From contig OZ005692.1 of assembly GCA_963930775.1 (NCBI GenBank), forward strand, positions 4,450,135-4,514,134: a DNA stretch of 64,000 nt, written 5' to 3'. The notes under the pieces were generated by a model. The model did no database searches, was not told the DNA's origin, and saw nothing but the letters and a program-made list of their open reading frames with translations. Within the stretch, counting starts at the first letter, position 1. The number at the start of each line of letters is the position of its first letter. The position numbers and the translations under genes are program-made. The DNA is from Cliona cf. orientalis. Lineage: Eukaryota > Porifera > Demospongiae > Clionaida > Clionaidae. This document shows, one piece after another, positions 48,679 to 58,065 of this stretch.

Positions 48679-48890
48679 GTTAGCTACCCGCTTAACTTGA
48701 ACGACTATGATGCAAAGCCTTGCATGTTCAGTATTATCGCAACTCACTTGGTTTCAAGCACTATAATTCCATGCATGCATACAAGCCAGAGAGTCAAAGG
48801 GTACCACAAGAATACAGGCAGCTAAGCCTTAGAATTGAAAAGAAACCACGATCGTCAAAAGCTCGCTGGTGGACTGAGCGGCGGGATTGA

Positions 48891-49142
48891 TGCAACCGCG
48901 CATGCGCTGAGGGTGATAGACGTACATACCGTATATAGCACGCAACCTATTTATACGTTAAGTCAGTGCTATCGCTAACTCGGGCAAAGTCAAGAAGCTT
49001 AGAATCGGCAAATGACGCCAAAACTGGCGAACAAAGCGTTTTCGGAGAAATCCACACAAATCGTGAATTTGGAACGCCATAAGGAACCTTGCAACACCGC
49101 AAATTGGACTCAAAAACGAGGTATGTAGCAGCTAGCGTGGTA

Positions 49143-49176
<34 letters not shown>

Positions 49177-49213
49177 CGACCAACTACCGTAACCCTCGCG
49201 CATGCGCCAAGGG
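48891..49213. repeat. CGCATGCGC-bounded repeat, copy 2
   Basis: This is homologous to 40498-40845: GCCAAAACTGGCGAACAAAG, GGAACGCCATAAGGA and GAGGTATGTAGCAGCTAGCG, then (ACAG)n at 49143-49178, then ACTACCGTAACCCTCGCGCATGCGCC. A more distant relative ends at 47985 (TTACCCCTAGCGCATGCGCGC). Confidence 0.75.
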
Positions 49214-49735
49214 TTAATTAATGTCAGATATATATATACCCAATCGAAAATCTCACTCATTGACAAGAGTGCATGCATGCTTATTATTGGTATCCACTGT
49301 GGTCGAAGGATCTGGGTCATAATACAATAATTGTTCTGTTATAAATCTCAATGAATAATGATCAGATTCTGCTATTATCCTTCAGTTTCATGTCAAAATG
49401 CATGCACCCCATGCATCACAGAATATGCTAGTATTCACATTATATGATATTAATGGTTATAATATTGACAATTAATAGTCTGAGAAATAGACATCTTAGT
49501 TAACCAGATCACATAATAATAATAGTCTAAAAGATATTATTTTCAGTGATATTGCTGATAATAATATTATTAGCTATGTATAGCTACCTATATATAATAT
49601 TAATATCACCAGGGACTTCATGTTTACCAAAGCACATGTATGGCTTGCGGCTACTCTAGATCTGGTCTGCAGTATAAGCTATGTACAGTTCTAGGGTTTG
49701 GGAATCTCATAATGTCGTTATGACCATAACTGTTA
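49214..49735. other. No gene recognised
   Basis: AT-rich, with several ATAATATTA runs; nothing coding. Confidence 0.5.
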
Positions 49736-51854
49736 CACTGCAAAAAAAGGGAGGAAATTTCACACCAAAAGTAGTGGATTCAGCTCGTCTCATATAGCAC
49801 CTGGTTTTTGGTGGTTACGGCACTCCAGTATTAGTGGAAAAATTGCAGCTTAATTTAGTGGTTCCCATCCCCTTCAAAAGCGTTTGATTCACACCAAATA
49901 GTGGTTTTCACCCCCACAAAAGGTGTATATATTGCACATCAAAATGGGTATAATAAAAGTAACACATAAAAATAAGCATAAATCAAAGTGAAATAAGTGC
50001 AATATCAGAATGTAATGATGGATCCAGGAATGTGATGTTGCTCAGTCAGTTGCTGATCTTAAGTCATCTCTCCATATTCCGTTTTGGATTCAAGCGGATT
50101 GATATACCCTATGTTAGTAGAAGTACCAATGTACGATCATACGTCTCTCTCACCATACACTGTTGTCTCCCCCACCCCCCCCCCCCCCCCCCGAAACAAA
50201 TAACTATAAGAAATCCTACATGACACTGTGTAGCCCATAGATAAAGTTAAGTTGCCTCGTTCCCAGGCTCCCTCATACTCTCAATGTTGCACGCAGAGAA
50301 AGGAGGGAGCTTGGTAAAATTTATCACATGCATGATGTAGGGATAGAAGCAATTTCGAGTGCAGCGCGTGCTAACCATGACTCAGCACTTTTTGGTGGCA
50401 ATCATGCAACAGTGAACGATTGATAATCTGAGTGTATCAATGATTGCCTTGCAAATAAATCATCTTTGCTAAATGTTGAACTACATTTGGACGGATGTTG
50501 GTCCTTGGAATGATTAGTGTTCCCGAGTTCCCGGAACGATTCGTCAATCAAAGGTGAGGCATATTAGTTCTATATTTAGCAAAATTAATTCAAGTTAGTG
50601 ATGGCCCCAGGTGATCTAATCACAAAAGCGATTGTTGGCACGCTCAGATCGTCGATCGTTCACGATTCCTTCAACTGCCATCAAAAAGTGCTGAGTCATG
50701 GTTAGCACGCGTTATACTCCAAGTTGCTTCTACCCCTACATCACACACGTGATAAATTTTATCAGGCTCTCTTTTTTCTCTGCGTGCAACACTGAGAACA
50801 TAAGGGAGCCTGGGGACAAGGCTACCAAGTTAAAATAAGTCGATAAGGAAGTGTGTGTGTGTGCATGCGAAAATCTTCCAAGCTTGTACGCTTGCATGGA
50901 TATACTTAACAACTTTTATTTTAGGTTACCAACTTACATTGTGTTTATTGTTGTCCATTGAGGTCAGGTAACCATGGCACCCCTCGTATTCTCTGACGGT
51001 GGAAACTGTAGCAAAATTATGTTATGGTATTAATTATTTGATCAAGCTTTGCTGTATACAAATCTCTCTTACCATATAATCTTTTCTAAGCAAACAAGAG
51101 CTGACTCTCCTGTCCAAAGAGATAAAGGACAAAAATTAATGGCTAAAACGATTGACATGAACTAAATATTATATAACATGTTTTGTATTTAGCTATTATT
51201 TCCAATACCCTGGACTACCAGCAGTGACATACATAGCTATATACCATAATGTGAGCAAAAAATGACTGTTACTGTGCTATTAAACAATTAGCTATTTGTG
51301 ATAAGCAGGATTGAGAATTCTAACAGTTTTTGAGGCTATTATTATGGGTACATATTTTTTGTGTATTACATTGAGAGCTTACCTAGATCAGAAAATTAGG
51401 TATAGTCCTTCCATTAGACAAGTCAAATACAGGTGCCAAGCTCTGAACCTGGTAGCTACCTGATAAAGGTCATGAAAGATAATATCCATGTGGTAACATA
51501 CAGTATAGCTCAAACTAGTGGCATAAACTTACTTATTTTGCAAAAATAAATGCTTAGAAGCTCCATTCGTCACTTGGCTTGACCAAGGACCTTCCTTTTG
51601 ACCGCTTCAAACAGAAGCTCACTCTAAAAAAGCGCAGCTGCTTTGCTCCACTTTTAAATTGGAGTCACATGCTTATCACATGCCTACTTAAGATCGTGCC
51701 CGGTTATCAGAGCTGACCACCAAGTACTGGTGGTCACTACACACTCAAATTGGTGTAAAACTCAAACACACGCGAATCCACCATGGTGGAAATGGTATAA
51801 AGTGTGATTTTTCCACCAGTGAGGTGGGAAATTTCCACCTCTTTTTTTGCAGTG
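49736..51854. mobile_element. 2.1-kb element with CACTGCAAAAAAAG ends
   Basis: The left terminus CACTGCAAAAAAAGGGAGGA and the right terminus (reverse complement CACTGCAAAAAAAGAGGTGG) match over about 32 bp with three differences, and TA lies outside both. Subterminal GTGGTTACGG and GTACTGGTGGTC motifs are also mirrored. No transposase frame is visible, so it is non-autonomous or gutted. A second element (50250-50826) is nested inside. Confidence 0.6.
50250..50826. mobile_element. 577-bp foldback element with 6-bp AAGTTA duplication
   Basis: The left arm starts AGTTGCCTCGTTCCCAGGCT and the right arm ends AGCCTGGGGACAAGGCTACC. Pairing extends about 150 bp into each side (GTTGCACGCAGAGAAA, TAAAATTTATCAC, CTAACCATGACTCAGCACTTTTT and their complements). 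AAGTTA flanks both ends (50244-50249 and 50827-50832). It is nested in the 49736-51854 element and is therefore younger. Confidence 0.8.
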
Positions 51855-51985
51855 TACATATGATACAATAAATGCACAGCCAATGCGTATGGCCACTCAG
51901 TATCATAAGCCAGTTTGCAAATGTCATAAGTAGCTACTTCGTTCGCCAGTAAACTGAGTAATATAGATAGCTACAGTTAGTAGTC

Positions 51986-54900
51986 ATGAAGTGGTCCTCT
52001 GTATTGCTTGCAGTTCTCATTGTGGCATTATTTGACTCTGGACTTAAAGCAGATTCTGAAATTAACTGTTTGAATTGTTATAATGTCACACCAAGTGGGA
52101 TAATTGGATGTGTTAATGATCAAGTACCCTGTCAAACTATGGAACAGTATGCAACTCAGCCAGAAACGTATTTTGCAAATAACACTTGCTTTTATTTCCA
52201 ACCTGGTAACCATCAACTAAACAGCAGCTTAAAACTATCAAACCTACGGAATGTGGCGTTTAAATGTTTGCCAAATAGTAGCAATATGGTTAATATTTTC
52301 TTGGGTCCATTTGTTAATATCACTTGGGAAGACTGTTCGTTTATTCAAATTACTTCTATTAATAATTTATTTCATATTGCCAGAAAATTATTCTTTTAGC
52401 ATTGTATTCAAACAAACACAGCTGATAGAGTTACACAACATTTCAGTCACAACCAATGGGCATAATACTGGCTGTAGTGCAATATTGAGTCAGCGAAGTG
52501 GAATTAATATCAGGGATTGCAGATTCATTGGAATCCAGGGATCATTTGGTGCAGCAATAATGATGTCAGAGTCATCTGCTGTTACTACTGGAAATAATAC
52601 ATTTTCTGACTGTGCAGCATATGCAGGAGGAAGTCTGTATTTGTTTAATTCTACACTAACATTGAAGGGAACCAATGTTTTTGTGAACAATACAGCACAC
52701 ATGTCGGTCCTCAGTATTCGCTTTTTTGATGCTCTTGATAGATCGTGCAACCATGGTACAGGGAATCTCAAAAAAATACCCTTGTACATCGCAAGAGCAC
52801 ATGGTGGCGCAATTCTATGTGATAACTGCAACCTTACAATCAATGAATATTCTATGTTTAAAAAGAATACTGCTGAAGATGGTGGAGCTATAGCAGGTCT
52901 ACATGGCTGGATATCTATTCATGATTCCACTTTATTTGATAGCAATTCTGCTGATGTGGGTGGAGCAATGTACCTTGAATATATCAATTTAACCATTTCT
53001 GGAAATGTCTCTCTAGCTAATAACAGTGCTGCATATGGTGGTGCATTACACATATCTGACACAAATATTTCATTCAATATGGACACTACTTCTGAATCAA
53101 AGGTTTCAGAAACTTTGGTAGATGGATCAAGTTCTATGGTAGTATTTCGACAGAACAAAGCATCACAGGTAGGAGGAGCTATTGAAAGCCATGCTAACAA
53201 TGTTTTGATATTTACGGGAACAGTAAGGTTTATTGATAACTCAGCACTTAATGGTGGAGCAATAGGTTTCCTGCAAGATTTACCTTCAAGAATGGTTCTA
53301 GTGCAAGTCCTAAATATCTCCTTCATCATGAATCATGCAACTGACAGTGGTGGTGCACTTTATTTCAAAGATTCTCAGTGTATATTGGAATCAAGCTCTC
53401 CTGAATGCTTCATCTCCATTGTCAATCATAGTTCTTATCCTAATCCTATCTTAATCTTTGAGCATAATTCTGCAGGATCAGCAGGAAGTACAATATATGG
53501 AGGACATCTCAATGAGTGTAGATTGTATTACAGGACTAAAATATTTTATTCAGCATGTGATGATAAAATAAACCACGACTATAATTATACTGATGATGCA
53601 CTTGAAGTCTTCATGAATCTGTCCAGAATAATCAATTACAAAGAATCAGATACAAATATATCATCACCTGCTAAGAATATCAAAGTTTGTGAGAAACTCC
53701 AACATAATATTATTATACATGTCTATCCAGGAGAACAGTTTAGCATCATATTAAAAGCAATCAGTCAGGCTAATTCTCTGGTACCAGCAAATATTTTGAT
53801 TGACAATTCATACACTGGTGGCTATTATAGTGTAACCCCATTGAGTCAAAATATCAATGCTTCATGTACTCACGTATACTTTCGGCTATATTCTCACAAA
53901 GAAGGTAGCTTTTCACGATTAGGATTATTCCCTGAAAATCCTTGTCAGAGTCTCATTAAAAGTTTAGAGATCAGTATTCATATCAATCCCTGTCCAAGTG
54001 GTTTTGAAATTCCACAATATTATAACAAATGCATATGCCATAAGAAACTTCAAAAATTTATTCAAAACTGCTACATAGATGATCTTTCATTTGAGCGTAC
54101 AAGAAATAACTTTTGGATTGCACAGACTGATAAGTCAGAATTAATCATTTATGAATCCCGTTGCCCACTTGAATATTGCGTAGAAAATTCAATAAATGTG
54201 ACATTTATGTTTTATTTAGTGACTTGCTTATCCAATGTGACTTCAACAGAAATGGAACTTTATGTGGACAATGCCAGAAGAATTTCAGCTTAGCCCTTGG
54301 AAGTCTACACTGTATTCCATGTGATAATAGCCACATTGCTTTGATTGTGTTATTTTTTCTGGCTGGAATGATTCTGATTGCTATCATTTATTCTCTTCAT
54401 CTCACTGTTGCTACTGGAACAATTAATGGCCTTCTCTTTTATGCCAACATTATTCAAGCAAATAACGATGCTTATTTCCCCAGATCAACCATCAATTTCT
54501 TCACTATTTTTATTTCATGGATAAACTTAGATCTTGGTATTGAAACTTGTTTTTATGACGGTATGGATATCTATTCATATTCCTGGTTTCAATTCCTGTT
54601 CCCATTTTATGTCTGGTTTCTTATCAGCTCTATCATCCTGGCCAGCCACTATTCACAAACGATCGCCAAGCGATTTGGACAAAATCCTGTTGCAATTCTT
54701 TCGACTTTATTACTAATGTCCTATAGTAAAATACTACAAGCAATCATAGTTCCTCTATCCTTCACTCATTTAGTTTATTACAACTCCTCCAATGATTCAG
54801 AAGTTCATCGAATCATTTGGAAGTATGATGGAAGCATAGGCTTTTTCAAGGAATCCAAGCATACTGCTCTTGCACTATTTTCCATCTTATCTCTTGTGGT

Positions 54901-55570
54901 GCTTGTCATTCCATACTTTTTTATTCTGCTCTTTGGCCACTGGCTTCAAGGTTGCTCCAACTGGTGGATTCTTTCATGGCTGAACAAGATCAAGCCATTC
55001 ATGGATGCTTATCATGCTCCATACAGGAAGCACACTCGCTACTGGACTGGGCTGCTGTTGCTCTCTCGACTGGGTCTATTCATTACATTTACTATTAATG
55101 GCAATGAGAGTGCCAATCTTGTAGCTGTATGTTCTGTGAGCATTGCACTTCTTGCTATCCAAAGAAGAGTTTATGAGCATTGGCTAAAAGACATTCTGGA
55201 ATCTTCTTTCATCCTCAACTTGGGAATCTTTTCTGTGGCAACATTTTACCTCAAAGAAGAGTCAGACTCTCGAGATGATACAGGTCAGCATATCCTTTCA
55301 AGTGTATCTGTTGGAATTGCTTTCATAACTTTCCTTGGAATCTTACTCTTTCATATCAGCCTAGTCCTTAAATCATCAAATATCTGGAAAAATTACATGC
55401 TCCCTTTCATCCAAAAATCTTTACTGTTCAGTAATGTTCTCAGGATTACCCCAGTTAAAGACCAGACTAGAGCAGGGGATAAGGATGCTGCTGAGCTACA
55501 GGCTCTACCAACTTCTACTGAGATTGATGTTGACCTTCGTGAGCCACTTTTAGAGGTTACTGAATCATAA
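51986..55570 (+). pseudogene. POMP-repeat / multi-pass membrane protein, copy D
   Basis: This is the most complete copy. It starts with a signal peptide (SVLLAVLIVALFDSGLKA), then the N-terminal domain, eight or so POMP-like repeats (GGSLYL, GGAILC, GGAIAG, GGAMYL, GGALHI, GGAIES, GGAIGF, GGALYF), a globular part, the CNFNRNG-type cysteine segment (CGQCQKNFSLALGSLHC), about eight or nine membrane segments with NWWILSWLNKIKPF, and a tail ending LLEVTES. Two one-base shifts (about 52358 in an AT run and about 54212 in a T run) break it. Both lie where homopolymer errors are common, so it may be a real gene of about 1190 residues. It begins only 130 bp after the transposon at 49736-51854. Function is unknown; a cell-surface sensing role is inferred. 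Confidence 0.8.
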
Positions 55571-56440
55571 GTTGTTGCTTAACTGACTCCGAGATGCACT
55601 TTAGCAGTGAATAAGCTTAGTGTACTAATAAAGTTAAACTTTATAATGAGTATGCATAATATTTAGTTAACTTAGCGTAATCACAATGTATGTGATCTTC
55701 CCATTTTTTCGATGTGTGCAGTGTGTGCTAGCTAATTGACTTAAGTGCAAACTTAAGCTTATGACATTATTGTTACAGTAGCTATATGTAGTAGGCTTTG
55801 GGAGCTTTATTGTTGTGAAGAGGGCCCCAAAGCCTCTCTCTAGATCTCATGCAGAGTCTCTTCTTGTCAGTCGTTAATAAGCCTCATTGTTGCCTTAGTT
55901 TTAATATATTAATATTATTATAAGCTAGCATTTTTACTCGATCTGTACTTGATCACTGCTACATGCATGTTATTGTGATGGATTCACAACGATGCTGTTG
56001 TATTTTCCATGTGAATAATAAATGAATGTTGTTTTCAATAGCTAATACCACAAGTTTGCCAACTGTGCCGTAGGAAAGACCAGATATCTCTCTCCAGCTA
56101 ATAATTATTTTCTCCACAAACAACACACAGATGAGCTTTGCATGGTACTAGCCCGTTGAAGTGCTTGGAACAAACTATCATCAATAAATTGTTGCATATT
56201 AGCTATAGCCTCAGTATATACTATAGGTCAATACGTTAGCCTAGCTAGTTTGTTCCAGGCACTTCAAAAATCCACTAGACCTACAAATTATACTCGTTTT
56301 GATGAATACAAGTCAAATCACACATTAATTGCTATTAATTATGTGGTTCAACTTGTAAGATCTTCTGAAACCAGGACTAGATAGCTATTCATACTCAGTG
56401 ACTCGGATTATAAAATGTTTTTAATGGCTCTGTAACTAGC
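55571..56440 (+). other. Spacer with family-flank block
   Basis: 56090-56255 matches 5278-5428 (ATTATTTTCTCCACAAAC, GCCCGTTGAAGTGCTTGG, ATCAATAAATTGTTGCATAT). A hairpin at 55794-55848 pairs AGGCTTTGGG with CCCCAAAGCCT. No gene. Confidence 0.6.
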
Positions 56441-56444
56441 TATA

Positions 56445-56661
56445 CAGTCGAACCTCCAAATAAAGGACACTTTGGGAACAATATAACTTCAGTTGTTTTG
56501 TCCCTTATAGAGAGGTTGTCCTCTTCTCGGAGGTTCTCAATGAATAGAAAAACTATAGGGAATGGTAGTTAACTTTTTGGGACTCCAAACAGTGTCCCCT
56601 ATAGAGAGGCTCAACATACAGTGTCCCTTTCTCAGAGGATCCTTTATTAGAGGCTCGACTG
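56445..56661. mobile_element. 217-bp pogo/Tigger-like MITE
   Basis: The left end CAGTCGAACCTCCAAATAAAGGA and the right end (reverse complement CAGTCGAGCCTCTAATAAAGGA) are inverted repeats with TA on both outer sides (56443-56444, 56662-56663). The sequence between repeats GTGTCCCTATAGAGAGG-type phrases in both orientations. No coding capacity. Confidence 0.8.
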
Positions 56662-56747
56662 TATCAATAGCTGTTCTAAAATCTTTTTGGGACTGCATAT
56701 ATTGACATCCATATCCATAATATACCTGCTATGACAAATAAAAAGTG

Positions 56748-56822
56748 TCCCAAACACCTATAAGGCATACTCAACATATACTAGTCTAGACTAGTAGCTA
56801 TATGTCTTATAGGTGTTTGGGA
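56748..56822. repeat. 75-bp hairpin TCCCAAACACCTATAAG
   Basis: TCCCAAACACCTATAAGG (from 56748) pairs with CTTATAGGTGTTTGGGA (to 56822), and the loop contains ACTAGTCTAGACTAGT, itself palindromic. Confidence 0.75.
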
Positions 56823-56884
56823 TCTAGATGTCTAAGGAATGGGATATAGCTGAAACACTGTAGCCTATCAATCACCACTGTACC

Positions 56885-56959
56885 TATAAAACAGGTCACT
56901 CATTACAAACGAAGTCAGAATCTTCAGTAAGAAAGAGTCTCATAATTAAGATAGCTAGT
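56885..56959 (+). promoter_or_regulatory. Promoter and 5' leader of copy E
   Basis: TATAAAA (56885-56891) and the leader GTCACTCATTACAAACGAAG-TCAGAATCTTCA-GTAAGAAAGAGTCTCAT are nearly identical to those of copies A and B. Conservation beyond the coding region suggests shared expression or recent duplication. Confidence 0.75.
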
Positions 56960-57656
56960 ATGGAGTGGCCATCAGCGCTGTTAAAAGTTTCTAATCATTG
57001 TTTTATTCTTTGCCAACGTAACGTCCGTGAATTATGTCAAACCATTCGAAAGAAAGGAAAGTGAGAAAGCTTCACCATGTTCTAATGTTCAAAGGCCCTG
57101 CCTCACTCTCAATGAGTACGCAAGAGGTTCAGATGAGTACTTTGTTAACAATACAAGATTCTACTTTTATCCCGGCATTCATAGGCTAGACTACAGTGTA
57201 AATTTGGTGAATCTACGCAATTTTTCATTCCTGGGTTGGCCTAATGGTGATCGGGTAGTCACTATTGCAGTAGATTCTTCATGGAGTATCACTTGCAATG
57301 GAATGAGTCATGGAATATTGAAATATCTTCAATTATATACTTTTACTTTGCATGGAATTTTCACTTTTATTATGAGATTTGAACGTTCATAATCAGTAGA
57401 GTTGTCCAGCATATCCATTTACGGAAATTGGTATATTGGCTGTAGCTCAATTATCAGTGAAGAAAGTGCACTTGAGTTTAACAATTCCAAGTTCATTGGA
57501 TTAAATGGATATATTGGTGCAGCGCTGATGATGTACGCATCCAATATTACTTTCAGAGGTAGCATTATGTTTATTGACAATGTAGCAGCTTATGGAGGCA
57601 GCATCTACTTGATTTATAATAGCACGTTAATCTTGAATGGAAGTAGTCTGTTTTTG
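56960..57656 (+). pseudogene. POMP-repeat gene, copy E, cut by a retrotransposon
   Basis: An ATG at 56960 opens the family signal peptide (MEWPSALLK). Shifts follow within 20 codons and near 57330-57395. The N-terminal domain (SPCSNVQRPCLTLNEYA) and the first repeat (GGSIYLIYNSTLILNGSSLF) can be read up to 57656, where the LTR of element 2 begins. The remainder of the gene is either beyond the element, outside this window, or lost. Confidence 0.85.
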
Positions 57657-57887
57657 TGTAACGACCAGGGTCTCCTGATGTTATTAGCAAATACTTATTT
57701 AGTAAACTTAGCAAAGATACATACAGGCTACACTTACAAAAAGACAGTTAATACTTCATGACTGATAAAGATTAGCAACTGAACTCAATACACAAAACCG
57801 GTCTGACTGGCCTAACTAGAATGTCATAGCATTACATCATAACCAAAGATACAAGCATATACAAAACCAAAACCACATAACACTACA
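57657..57887 (-). repeat. 3' LTR of Ty3/gypsy element 2
   Basis: On the minus strand the 231-bp unit starts TGTAGTGTTATGTGG right after a purine tract (GGCCGGGGGAGA) and ends GGTCGTTACA, so the ends are TGTA...TACA. The adjoining host bases TTTTG (57652-57656) would be the target duplication. The 5' LTR lies beyond the right edge. Confidence 0.8.
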
Positions 57888-58065
57888 TCTCCCCCGGCCA
57901 AGATGGGAGGTCGTCCTCGACATCATAGCACAAATCAATAAGCTAACAAAAGATAATTAAATCAATGAATGACCTAACACAAATCAATAAACAATAATAA
58001 TAATATTATACTATTATTCAGTCAATACACGACAGTTCAGAAAATGCATGACATTGTACTTACAG

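Noticed and set aside
49132-49320. Frames with repeated SVCLSVCL
   Set aside because: They are translations of the (ACAG)n microsatellite, not proteins.
54195-54216. Tiny intron (GTGACATT...TTTAG) to explain the frame break in copy D
   Set aside because: About 22 nt is too short for a spliceosomal intron, and the aligned paralogs are colinear; a one-base indel in a T run fits better.
6086-57656. POMP repeats as a sign of bacterial (chlamydial) DNA
   Set aside because: The genes lie among introns, TATA boxes and animal transposons, and the repeats are joined to a eukaryote-type membrane module.
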